Shown in pieces: positions 1 through 8,736 of a stretch of 64,000 bases of DNA. The position numbers were made by a program, and so were the translations under genes. This DNA is from Calothrix sp. 336/3. GTDB lineage: Bacteria > Cyanobacteriota > Cyanobacteriia > Cyanobacteriales > Nostocaceae. Position 1 is the stretch's first letter. Each line of letters starts with the position of its first letter. Below the pieces are notes generated by a model. The model searched no databases and had not been told where the DNA came from. It was given only the letters and a program-made list of their open reading frames with translations. Location of the stretch: positions 2,086,700 through 2,150,699 of the forward strand of contig NZ_CP011382.1 in assembly GCF_000734895.2 (NCBI RefSeq), read 5' to 3'.

Positions 1-2427
1 CGCAGTCGGTTGAATCCTCCCAATCAAGCGGGTAGTTAGATTTTGAAAAATCTTGGAACCCGATGGAGACTTGGCGATCGTATCCGGGTCTTGTGCCGAT
101 AAAATCACCCTAACACCTGCTTTTGCTCCATTTGCACACAACCTACCAACCAAAGCCGCGATCGCATCAAATTCAAACAATATCGGGCTTTCATCGATAA
201 AAAAGATACTCGCAGGTGCAGCCAAGGCTCTACGTAATGCCGCACTGTAAGCACTTAAACTCAAAATAGCTGCATCTTCATCGTTCGATAAATTACGCAA
301 TGCAAAGATGAGTAACCTTGCATCACTGCGAAAGGTAGATGGTTGCGCCAAAGCTTGTCCAACTCGACTCGAAAGCCAAAATCGCAACCGTAACCGTATG
401 GTTTCCAAAGCAGCTTTAGTATCCCCAGTGAGAGAATCTAACCGCAAGCGTTCGTGGGAGCAGAAACCTAGAAAGTCATGCAATGTCGGCATTGCTTGCC
501 ATTCGTCCGAACCAAAGCCGTTTGTGTAAGCAGCAGCATAGCGATCGCGTATCAACTCATCCCCAAAAAACGCTTTCAAAGCCAAAGCGATAATCGACCT
601 TACCGCATCCATCAACACCTGTGATTCACCCCGACGATTACCCGAAACCATTGCCAAGATTGCATTTGCCAGAAAATCCTTGTAATCTTCAAACCTTTCT
701 CGCTGCAAAGAAGGTGGTAAATCCCGCAAATTTGGCAACTCAAATAAATTGCTAGACTCCTTACCGATGTCAAAATATGCACCATCATCTCCCATGAATT
801 GGGTGTAGTCGGTAAAAGTGCTAGTTCCATCTGGTTTGGGATAATCCATTGCAACAACTGGCATTCCGTGAGCTAAAGCTTGAGTGAGGATTCCAGAAGC
901 CAAAACACTCTTACCTGCGCGAGTAGTAGCAAACAACCCTAGATTCTTATGCTGCTTGTACAAATCGAGAAATACAGGTGTTCCTCCTTCTTCTGCTATT
1001 AACTCGAAACCTTGGGTATCTCCAGCTTTGGTTCGTACCAGGGGCATTAATCCTGGAACTTCACCACTCAAGTAAAGTAACCTTCGATTAAAAGGTGCAG
1101 TCATCAAGCGTTCCCAAACGATGGGTAAAGTTTGTAACCAGATTCGCCAGGGATATTCGGTTTCTCTGACAACCCAAGCTGGTTGGAGAAAGCAGGATTG
1201 CAGGTAACGACAGGCTTCGTCTAATTGTTCGCGGGTTTTTCTATATACCAAAAACACCGTCGCTGTGTGGATGGGAACTGCTCCTTCATATAGTTCTTCC
1301 TGTGCGGCAACAGATTTTTTGATATTGAGCAGAGATTTTACGTCAACAGAGTTTTTGTCTTGTGCGATCGCGGCAGATGTATTCGCTTGTTTGGTCAAGC
1401 GCTGCATATTAGTTTTGACTAGGGTTTCATTCGCTCGCATCAACTGACAATAAATCTCGGTGTCGTAAATCCGCTCTCTCGATAAAACCTCCCACAAATA
1501 ACGCATCTGTCGTTCTTTATCTGCCCAACCACCGGGTTTCTCCACGAAGGTGAGGGCTGCAATGTATTTTTCTTGGAGATGCACCCAACGTCTATCTGCG
1601 ACGGGAATGGAAGACTCGGACTCCATGAGTAGGGATGCGGGAGAAACATCGGAATAAATTTCCTCACATAGTCCATCTTCATCGAGGGTAAGTAGTTGGG
1701 GAATCGGACGGGGTGATGTTTGATTAAATCGCTGCCAGAGATGTTCCCAAAGCTGTTCAGCAGTTAATGGGTGGATATCTAGCCCCATTTTGTTTGACAG
1801 TAATTGTTCCCATAATTGAAATCCGTCAGTAAAAGATGCGTGTAATAGTCGTTCGATTGCTACAAATTGAAGTTCGTTAATTTCTCCGGTAAATGATTTC
1901 CAAGAGCGTTCTAATTTCGAGAGAATTTTCTCGATCGCTCGCTAGTTCCCGTACTCAAGTTTCAACGGTATATGTGCAATAAAGTCGCAAAGTTTTCGGT
2001 TTGCAACTCCTTGATTTGTAATTGTTGTGTTCTACATCGTCCCCCATTAATAAATATTGCATTCTTTGTTAGGAGCAATATCACTCAAATCTTTGAGTTG
2101 CTGTTGTCTCAAACTATCGTTGGTAAACGAACTTAAGTGTATGGTTAAACGCTCACCGTCGGGTAAATCCTTCAAACCAGATTCGATCGCATCAAATACG
2201 GGGTCGATTTGTTTGCTGCGTAATGTGGAATGAATCCCTGGACATTCAAATCCAAATTGAATCAGGAAATTATCAACTCCTTTGCGTAGGAGATAAGCAC
2301 CAACTGAACGTCCTTGGAGATTTATTTGCAGCATGGAAAAGGGCGCAAATGAATCTTCTAGGGGGATTAATGAGAACTTTCTTTTACCGTTATCTACAGC
2401 CTGCTTTCCAACTTTTTGATTTGACAC
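1..2427 (-). pseudogene. VirB4/TraC-like conjugation ATPase, frameshifted and running off the window
   Basis: The main reading frame runs from the left edge to a stop at 1942-1944 and encodes a VirB4/TraC-type secretion ATPase. It has a Walker A (ATTRAGKS, around 930), a Walker B (SIFFIDES, around 200) and a TraC-like region. The N-terminal 126 codons (2047-2427, including FAPFSMLQINLQG and DLPDGERLTIHLSSF) lie in another frame. Between 1942 and 2060, recognisable pieces (QYLLMGD, TQQLQIKELQTEN, LRLYCTYTVE) fall in three different frames, so several small indels separate the two parts. The family powers type IV secretion and pilus assembly at the inner membrane. The upstream minus-strand genes fit virB3 and virB2, giving the usual virB2-virB3-virB4 order. 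The C-terminus is outside the window. Family assignment is strong; loss of function is likely. Confidence 0.75.
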
Positions 2428-2764
2428 TCACACAACAACCTACTATTTTTTGATTTTGCTTCCTTTTTTTTGAATCTACAACTGGCTGGTACAAACATCG
2501 AATACGTGTCCAATTAGGGGTAGCAACAAATTTGGATAAAATACGCCAACTACCATTAGCTGTCAAAATCCACCATGTTGCTATACCCCAAGCGGCTGTA
2601 CTACAAGTCCATACCCAATTAAGCCGAAATAAACCATGTATCAAGTAGTAAGAAACTCCACAAATTATTACCCAAGGAATTAATTGGTCTGCGGGAAATG
2701 GTCCGATATTTGCCTGTTTGCCAAGAGTCGCATTCACTTTACGATACTTCGATTTTTCCTCCAT
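2390..2764 (-). CDS. VirB3-like small membrane protein of a type IV secretion cluster
   Basis: The product is 124 residues. A hydrophilic N-terminus precedes two adjacent hydrophobic stretches at about residues 27-48 and 52-70 (LIPWVIICGVSYYLIHGLF, then a Trp-rich segment), followed by a basic tail. This topology and length match VirB3/TraL-like inner-membrane proteins, which sit next to VirB4. The gene lies directly upstream of the VirB4-like gene on the same strand and overlaps its start by 38 nt, so the two were probably translationally coupled. The assignment rests on position and topology, not on a diagnostic motif. Confidence 0.5.
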   Translation of the reverse strand: MEEKSKYRKVNATLGKQANIGPFPADQLIPWVIICGVSYYLIHGLFRLNWVWTCSTAAWGIATWWILTANGSWRILSKFVATPNWTRIRCLYQPVVDSKKRKQNQKIVGCCVSVKSKSWKAGCR

Positions 2765-2769
2765 AGATT

Positions 2770-2850
2770 TAGTGATAGCTGCAAATTATTAATTACGAAT
2801 TACGTTAGCGAAGCTCTCCCGAAGGGAGCATTACGAATTACGAATTATAT
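2770..2850. repeat. Dispersed ATTACGAATTACG repeat
   Basis: The gap between the two small conjugation genes is filled by a cyanobacterial-style repeat. ATTACGAATTACG blocks flank a short imperfect palindrome (GCTCTCCCGAAGGGAGC). The same building blocks recur in greater number at 39625-39820. Confidence 0.7.
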
Positions 2851-3410
2851 TACCCTCCTCCTCCAATAATCAAATTTGCCAGAATGTCACCCATCGTTAC
2901 CGCAATCAAAATAATCATCGGTGTTCGGGCTAAATTTTGCCAATCTTCGTCCTGTCTTGCTGCTTGCACAACCCGTACTAAAGAAATTCCCAAGTACAGG
3001 ATGAATAATCCTCGTAGTACATTAAACGATAAAGTAATCGCTGTATCTGCACCTGTAAATTGTGATGTCATCCAAGTTTCTGCATTTTGAAAAAATTGTG
3101 CCTGTACGGGGCTGGCGAAGATATCTAATAGTAGAAATGCACCCCAAATAATAAAAGCAGACGAGGTGATTCTGTAGCTATGAGAAAATTTTGTGATGAT
3201 TTTAAATAAACCTTCCAAATCGCGTCGAAAGAAAATTGCGCTCATTCCGAATGTAGAAATAGTCAACGTCGTAATTCCAATCAAACTTGGATTGATTACT
3301 ACATCTACAACTGTTATAGAAATTGCAGTCAACATTAAGCCATCGGTTCGAGCATGATTTCTTGGATACGAGTTTGTATTTGGGGTTGGTTTCAAGAGCA
3401 TAGAAATCAC
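2850..3410 (-). CDS. VirB2-like pilin-type membrane protein
   Basis: The product is 186 residues. A long, partly hydrophobic leader ends at a likely signal-peptidase site (residues near ASPVQA|QFF, about 104). The mature part would be about 82 residues with two hydrophobic segments (VLRGLFILYLGISLV and PMIILIAVTMGDILANLII) separated by a short basic/acidic loop, ending in GGGG. Small two-helix mature proteins with long leaders are typical of VirB2/TraA pilins. It is the first of three minus-strand genes in the order virB2-virB3-virB4. Identification is by topology and synteny; no enzymatic motif is expected. It could instead be another small Tra-cluster membrane protein. Confidence 0.55.
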   Translation of the reverse strand: MISMLLKPTPNTNSYPRNHARTDGLMLTAISITVVDVVINPSLIGITTLTISTFGMSAIFFRRDLEGLFKIITKFSHSYRITSSAFIIWGAFLLLDIFASPVQAQFFQNAETWMTSQFTGADTAITLSFNVLRGLFILYLGISLVRVVQAARQDEDWQNLARTPMIILIAVTMGDILANLIIGGGG

Positions 3411-4134
3411 AACAAAATTTTCTATATCTACTAATACCGCTCTATTGCTTCAATTTAAATCAACCAATTGTGTGATTATTTTTCGAGGTTTTTAGCTTGT
3501 TAAATAGCATTAAATAATTGTTTAATACGTTACCAAAGAGATGCGAACAAATACTGAATTATACTAAATCTCTGTATTCTATCACACCAAAAAAATAATT
3601 TTATATATTAATTTAAATTGATTCAGTTTGGAATATTACAATTTATATTTCCGTAGATACTGAGGTAATACATGGAGAATTTATGTCAAACTAATCACAG
3701 AGCTATTTGTTGCCTAAACACGCAATAATCAGTGTAAAAACTCCCAGAACCTGGTTTGTATTTGATAGATGAAAATAATTTCAGTGTTCGGATATCGCTG
3801 GCATCATTAAACACGTATGTTCTCAAAATTTAAATTGATATATTTTTTGCTATAAGTCTCTTTAGAGCATAGAAAAACGGTATTATATTCAAGTATTTAA
3901 TTTGAATATCTAGTTAATAAATACACAAATGTATATTTATTGTTACTTCTCACCCGAAGGTAAAATGTCAAATTAGTTTCCAGAATATATTCTCAAGAAA
4001 GATGATTGATTCATAATCCTTCATGGCTCAAAGTCTGACTACACTCGTCAAATCTTGATGTCAAGTTTCATGTTTCATCACATCTGAGTTCTCATAACAT
4101 AAATATGTTGCATCTTCCTTTCTTCAAAATCTAA
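3411..4134. other. AT-rich non-coding stretch
   Basis: About 720 bases without a convincing ORF in either strand. The sequence is AT-rich and contains poly-A/T tracts around 3590-3660 and 3840-3920. It probably holds the promoters of the divergent virB2-like gene (minus) and the small DNA-binding gene (plus). I see no repeat, tRNA or clear terminator. Confidence 0.5.
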
Positions 4135-4218
4135 ATGTCAATATGTGTGCATCTGCGGATTTGGAAACTGCACAAGCCCATATTTAGTAAATATTTGAAA
4201 ATTAGAGGGGTTTTGAAT

Positions 4219-4539
4219 GTGCAAAATTCTCCCAAGAAAACCGCATCATATCCACAATATCTATTGGTGAATAAGCAAATTGCAGCAAAAATGACTGGCT
4301 TATCTGCGGAAACCTTAAAAAGATATAGATTGGGAGGACTACTGCAAAAAGATATTCACTGGGTTGCTATAAATTCCAGGGTAGTTCGCTATAATATTGC
4401 CCTGGTTCTTGATTGGCTATAAAACAAAGATAGTAATCCCCAGGGACACATCAATGCGATTGAACGCTATTTGGAATCTCTTCCTTCTGGATGGAAAAAG
4501 CCCCGGATAAGAAGGTTATCGAATCCTAGCGAACCATGA
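4219..4539 (+). pseudogene. Excisionase-like small DNA-binding protein with an in-frame premature stop
   Basis: The frame is open from 4135, but a GTG at 4219 preceded by AGAGGGG is the better start. The core is LVNKQIAAKMTGLSAETLKRYRLGGLL followed by HWVAINSRVVRYN and DWL, a MerR/excisionase-like helix-turn-helix. It is a paralog of the gene at 4956. A TAA at 4420-4422 follows DWL, yet the same frame continues for 38 more codons to TGA at 4537-4539 (NKDSNPQGHINAIERYLES...). That continuation matches the paralog (NRHDPIAHHRAIALYH) after its own DWL, so the stop truncates an ancestral longer protein. The helix-turn-helix remains intact, and the short form might still bind DNA. Confidence 0.6.
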
Positions 4540-4955
4540 ATGCTATTTGTAAAGGGAAGCCTGCGACAAGTTTGAGACAATGGGCGAACTGATAAGTCAG
4601 CGCTAAGTCCCAAGGGGACAGGCTACGCCAACGCTATCGCCAATCTGGAAAACCTGATTTTATACCTAACGAACGTTATAAGTGTACCTGGGGAATACAG
4701 TTGTTTTATCTTCGTTGTTCGAGAAGTTGGAGCAATTAGTTTATATTTAATCTCGGATTTTTCTAGTGGCTTTTTCGCAGAACTAATTAACCTGTCAAAT
4801 TATCTAAAACCAAGTCAAAAAGTTTTCCGAATACTATCTACTAACGGTTGCCTTCATCTTCCAGCTTTTGTGCGGTTGAAACTAGAATATGGGCGCTTTT
4901 TGGTGAAATCACGGTGCATTCCTACCTGTTGCTGTATTTAGGAATTTAAGACGCG
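4540..4955. other. Non-coding gap with a dispersed repeat fragment
   Basis: About 415 bases without a supported gene. Around 4605-4645 there is a fragment of a common cyanobacterial dispersed repeat (GGGGACAGGCTACGCCAACG and CTATCGCCAA). The rest shows no structure I can name. Confidence 0.4.
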
Positions 4956-5219
4956 ATGTTTAATTTTGCTAGTAAACATCTGGCTTCTCGGTGCTTAAAC
5001 CTGAGCCATTCAACGCTCAAAAAATATCGACTCAATGGTACGTGGATTGAAGGAACCCATTGGGTCAAGGTCAATAATCGTTGTATTTTATACAATCTCG
5101 ATTTGATTCAGGATTGGTTGCACAATCGTCACGATCCAATTGCTCACCATCGAGCGATCGCTTTGTATCATGCAAATCTAAAAAGTAATCAAAAACGCGA
5201 CAACCGGATTGTGACTTAA
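4956..5219 (+). CDS. Excisionase-like small DNA-binding protein
   Basis: The product is 87 residues. Its N-terminal half (LASRCLNLSHSTLKKYRLNG) is a helix-turn-helix of the MerR/excisionase type, followed by a wing-like segment (GTHWVKVNNRCILYNLDLIQDWL) and a basic tail. It shares the TLKxYRLxGxxxxxxHWVxxNxRxxxYNxxLxxDWL pattern with the truncated paralog at 4219. Such small proteins act as recombination directionality factors or transcriptional regulators in integrative elements. The nearby tyrosine recombinase (11956-12890) and attachment-like site make an excisionase role attractive, though this is inference. No partner gene is coupled to it. Confidence 0.6.
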   Translation: MFNFASKHLASRCLNLSHSTLKKYRLNGTWIEGTHWVKVNNRCILYNLDLIQDWLHNRHDPIAHHRAIALYHANLKSNQKRDNRIVT

Positions 5220-5229
5220 TGCAGTTTAT

Positions 5230-5535
5230 TTGATTAATGTGTCAATTGCTGCGAAGTTTCTGCTATCGCTTTGGGGTTTACTATGTTCGATAAACGGTAA
5301 TTTATCTAAATTTAGCTTGTTCTATGCTACACCGGAAGAATTCAGTATAGCGATCGCTTCTGGTTTGTTGCCACTGGTTTTAGTTGGTAGTTTTGGCAAC
5401 TTCTGGAATTTACTGATTGGTTTCTTCCTATTGCAAAATGCGGGGAATGCGGCTCAAGTTGTCAGGGTTCAAGAACAACTTACGGGTTTAACTGCTGGTG
5501 ATATTGCATGGGCTGTAATTTTGGTCATGAGGTAG
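5230..5535 (+). CDS. Hypothetical small membrane protein
   Basis: The product is 101 residues, reading from TTG 5230 or in-frame GTG 5239. Three hydrophobic segments are visible (AAKFLLSLWGLLCSI, IAIASGLLPLVLVGSFGNFWNLLIGFFLL and DIAWAVILVM) with a short hydrophilic segment (RVQEQLTGLTAGD). I do not recognise the family. It begins 10 nt after the excisionase-like gene, so the two may share a transcript. It could be a small plasmid or ICE membrane protein, or the remnant of a larger polytopic protein. The uncommon start codon lowers confidence. Confidence 0.4.
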   Translation: MINVSIAAKFLLSLWGLLCSINGNLSKFSLFYATPEEFSIAIASGLLPLVLVGSFGNFWNLLIGFFLLQNAGNAAQVVRVQEQLTGLTAGDIAWAVILVMR

Positions 5536-5811
5536 TGCGATCGCTCTTAAATAATCATGCTTCTACAAATTAACTACAAATTAAACAATGGCAGTTGAAT
5601 TATCTGGGATTCCCTACATTATCGAGATTTGAGAGCGAAATTCCTAACAATCTAATGCGGCGGGTGAACGGAGTCGATGCGTCGCGACTAAAATCATTGC
5701 CAGATAAGCACTTCAAGAGTTCTGTCAGGCAGCCAGGATGGCTATTCATGCTGTCATATAACAGTCATAATTAATAAGCCCACTTGTAGGGGTAGTTTCT
5801 TGGCAAGTACT
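5536..5811. other. Non-coding gap upstream of the phosphatase fragment
   Basis: About 275 bases with no convincing ORF. An imperfect dyad (AGCCAGGATGGCT) occurs near 5732, but it has no T-tract and I do not call it a terminator. Confidence 0.35.
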
Positions 5812-6234
5812 ATGGCACTCAATACAGTCAAAACTACATTCGGCTTCCTAGCAACACTTTTGCGAAAAGTCGGCATTCTTCGTTGGGATAGTCAATTCCT
5901 CGAACACATCTACAACTACGTCCCAATTTCTGAAATGGTCAGCACTTCCGGTCAACCATCGGAAGCAGATTTACGGTTAATCAAGAACGCTGGATTCCGA
6001 ACGATCGTGAATTTGGCTCCCCACAATGCGGAGAACTCACTTCCTGACGAGCAGCAGTCTGTTGACAACCTGGGACTGGGGTACATTCACATCCCTGTAG
6101 ATTTTAAGAATCCGACAGATGCTGATTTTGAGAAGTTCGTCGAAGTGATGCAGGGTTTAGACGGTAGCAAAGTTTGGGTTCATTGCGCGGCGAATATGCG
6201 AGTTTCCGCATTCATATATCGATATGTGACTTGA
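5812..6234 (+). pseudogene. DSP-like protein phosphatase, 3' end lost at a transposon end
   Basis: Translation from ATG 5812 gives a DUF442/DSP-like phosphatase: VSTSGQPSEADLRLIKNAGFRTIVNLAP at the front, then the P-loop HCAANMRVS. In this family Cys is the nucleophile and Arg binds phosphate. Both are present, but the reading frame leaves native sequence at 6224, just after the P-loop (AFIYRY), and ends inside the Tn7-like element after V-T. The helices normally following the P-loop are missing, so the protein is probably inactive or unstable. The missing 3' part does not appear on the far side of the transposon. Confidence 0.75.
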
Positions 6235-6300
6235 ACCACATGTTGGCAGTAAGTGCCACGAAGTGCTTCCAGTAGGGCAGTGCCATCAAGTGCTTCCATA
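6225..6300 (+). repeat. Left end of the Tn7-like element with TnsB-site-like repeats
   Basis: The terminal TGTGACTTGAACC is followed by two copies of an AGTGCCA...AAGTGCTTCC motif, at about 6251-6272 (AGTGCCACGAAGTGCTTCCA) and 6280-6299 (AGTGCCATCAAGTGCTTCC). Arrays of about 20-bp sites near the ends are where TnsB binds in Tn7-like elements. Confidence 0.75.
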
Positions 6301-6338
6301 AAAAAAGCAAAGTATAAAAGTAGCAAAGACCTTAAATA

Positions 6339-7565
6339 TTATACATGAGGTTTCGATGATTTTGGCTTGTATAATTTATAGCGAGTAGATATCTCATGGC
6401 ATAAATCAGGAAAGTATTTGTACAAATCTCTTGAATCATAGCCAATTTGAAGCGCAAGCTCTTTTAACGACTGAGGTGGAAAGGATTCTTGATGCTGTTC
6501 CAAAAATTCCTGTACCATTTGTGCATCAAAGGGACGATTAGTTTTAAAGTATTGTTCGGATAATGGTAATTCCTTTAAATATATAGGAGCATCTAATTTT
6601 AGCTGACCTAAATAAATGTCAATTAAAGGGATAGATAGTCGATAGCAAACACGTAATAATTTATCGAGTTGAGGAAGTGCATTACCAACACGCCAATCCC
6701 TGGGAACAGTTGAACTTAAAAACATTTCTTGTGCAAAGGCTTTAGCATTTCCTTTGGTTAAAACTTCAATACACTTATCGATAGCAATAGCAACAAATTC
6801 TCGTTTGGGAATTTCAATCAAATAAGGAGTATTTGCGATTAATAAACCAACTTGTTGTGCAATAAATGAGTGCCATTCGATATCTTGTCTATTCACATTG
6901 TACAATTCAATAGTTGAACAACTGCTGCCTAACCAATAATGACATCTACAGCAAAAGCCATTTTTAGTGTTCCAAGCTAATAGATAAATATGCTGCCCGC
7001 AATTTGGACAGTAATTCATCAAGGGATATTTGTGTATAGGGCAAATTTTCACTGCGGACACGCACCAAATTAATGGTTCATAAAGCATTATTCCTTTCTG
7101 GCTAGATTCTGAATAACATAGTGGACACCAAGCTTTATATTTACGTAATAAATTCCGAGTTGATAAAACATTCTGCCAATGAATTAGGGTGAGATATTTT
7201 AAATTTGGTTGTTGAGTCAGTTTCTGTAAAACTAACACAGGTTCAAGTGCCATAGTTCCAGTCCCATTCCATGCACCTGTTTGACTAAAAAAGGCGTGGA
7301 AAAATAGATTAGATAAGTGATTAGAGTTTTTGACCGGATAACGACTAATCGTTGGAGCTAATTCTTGAGCTAGTAAAACTCCTGTTGGTACTCGGTGAAT
7401 TGCAGCTAAACGTGTTACATAACTGGTAAAACTTTCAGTTAGTGGTGTGCCTAATAATAATGGTTGTAATGGATATAAATGACTGCGTTTTGGTAGGTTT
7501 AATTGCTGAGTAAAATCCGGCGATTGGAAATTGAAATTATCAGAGAGCATTTCCACCACCTCCAA
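6339..7565 (-). CDS. tniQ: TniQ/TnsD-family target-selection protein
   Basis: The product is 408 residues. The N-terminal region (PLLLGTPLTESFTSYVTRLAAIHRVPTG) is the TniQ signature. Several Cys/His pairs follow (WCPLCY, ICPIHKYPLMNYCPNCGQ, FCCRCHYWLG) that would bind zinc, then a helical C-terminal half with a helix-turn-helix-like end (SLKELALQIGYDSRDLYKYF). TniQ/TnsD proteins choose the insertion site and recruit TnsC. This one is much longer than the TniQ of type V-K CRISPR-associated transposons and nearer to TnsD-like forms, so it probably reads DNA directly. It overlaps the end of tnsC by 26 nt; an internal ATG at 7550 would reduce this overlap. It is the last gene of the minus-strand transposition operon. 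Confidence 0.85.
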   Translation of the reverse strand: MEVVEMLSDNFNFQSPDFTQQLNLPKRSHLYPLQPLLLGTPLTESFTSYVTRLAAIHRVPTGVLLAQELAPTISRYPVKNSNHLSNLFFHAFFSQTGAWNGTGTMALEPVLVLQKLTQQPNLKYLTLIHWQNVLSTRNLLRKYKAWCPLCYSESSQKGIMLYEPLIWCVSAVKICPIHKYPLMNYCPNCGQHIYLLAWNTKNGFCCRCHYWLGSSCSTIELYNVNRQDIEWHSFIAQQVGLLIANTPYLIEIPKREFVAIAIDKCIEVLTKGNAKAFAQEMFLSSTVPRDWRVGNALPQLDKLLRVCYRLSIPLIDIYLGQLKLDAPIYLKELPLSEQYFKTNRPFDAQMVQEFLEQHQESFPPQSLKELALQIGYDSRDLYKYFPDLCHEISTRYKLYKPKSSKPHV

Positions 7566-8736
7566 CGATATCCCGATTTATTTTTCGTTCCCCAGGACGG
7601 CGTTTCTTTCGATTGTTTTTGGTTTCTGCACTTGTAGATAAATTGTGATGGCTTGATGTATCCCGAACAGATATATTTTGGTTATCACGAACTACTAAGC
7701 CTAAAGATGAACGAAGTTTTTCTACTTGATTTTCCCCAGATGATAAAATATTCTCACCCTCAATTGCTTCGGTTAACATTCGCACAGATTTAGAGACAGC
7801 AGGTGCATAAGCTTGTAAATGCTTGTAACTTAAACAATTTGATGATTCAGACAAAGCTTTTCTGAGTGACTGTGTGAGCCAATCTTTAACTATTCCCACA
7901 CAGCCAATGCTACGCTCATAAAAGTAATCCCAGTGTTTTTCTAAATCAGGAGTTTCAGGTAAAGGCATTGCAAAGGAGAAACTTTTTAATACCCTTTGAA
8001 AATCTTTGATATCTTCTGGATTCTCACTTTGATAACGAGGAAAATGTATATCTATACTTCTGCGACTAAGCTGACCGCTTAAATTTCTTAATTGTAATAA
8101 TTCATATGTACCAAATAACCCGTGTCTTGTTTGAGTAAAACTAGCCATTGATTGAATTGCATCCATTTGGTCTTGTTGTTTGTGACCGGATGTAATTTTG
8201 GCAAAACGTTGTGCTTCGTCAACTAAAAAAACTTTTAATCTTCTTTGCTGAAAAATATGTTCGACATCTGCTCTTAAATCTACCAAATTTGGCTTAACTT
8301 TTACTGTTTTTTGCTCGCCACCATTCCCATACACTCGATGACTACCCGTTCTAGTTTTATAATCAGCAAATGGTTCGCTTAAAGCAATTAAAACACTTTT
8401 ATAGTAAACTTTCCAATCAAAAGAACCTGTATCTGGAGAACGTGCTTCGACACCAGCTATTGGAAGAAATGACAAATCCTGTATCATTAAAGCTTGATTT
8501 TGCTCAAAGATAATTTTCATGACTTGAGCCATTAGAGTTGTTTTCCCAACCCCAGTTGGACCGAATAGAAAAATTAATGACGCACCTCCAGGATTATTTA
8601 TTGCATCTAAAAATTCTTCATAGACTTGTTTTAGAAGTCTATGTACAACAGTAAAATTGATAAAATAATTAATTTTTTCATTATCTGATGCGGTGAGTAT
8701 TTCTTGGGAAATATCTGAGGTAGAATGCATTACCAA
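7540..8736 (-). CDS. tnsC: TnsC-like AAA+ ATPase, transposition regulator
   Basis: The product is 398 residues. It has a Walker A (GPTGVGKT, residues 59-66) and a Walker B (VFLVDEAQRF, Asp173-Glu174) in a TnsC/TniB-type AAA+ domain. A long C-terminal extension is basic (KNNRKKRRPGERK). TnsC oligomers on target DNA link the target selector TniQ to the transposase and confer target immunity. The start overlaps the tnsAB stop by 7 nt and the end overlaps tniQ, indicating coupled translation. The length is larger than the minimal TnsC of type V-K systems and closer to other Tn7-like TnsC proteins. Confidence 0.88.
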   Translation of the reverse strand: MVMHSTSDISQEILTASDNEKINYFINFTVVHRLLKQVYEEFLDAINNPGGASLIFLFGPTGVGKTTLMAQVMKIIFEQNQALMIQDLSFLPIAGVEARSPDTGSFDWKVYYKSVLIALSEPFADYKTRTGSHRVYGNGGEQKTVKVKPNLVDLRADVEHIFQQRRLKVFLVDEAQRFAKITSGHKQQDQMDAIQSMASFTQTRHGLFGTYELLQLRNLSGQLSRRSIDIHFPRYQSENPEDIKDFQRVLKSFSFAMPLPETPDLEKHWDYFYERSIGCVGIVKDWLTQSLRKALSESSNCLSYKHLQAYAPAVSKSVRMLTEAIEGENILSSGENQVEKLRSSLGLVVRDNQNISVRDTSSHHNLSTSAETKNNRKKRRPGERKINRDIVGGGGNAL

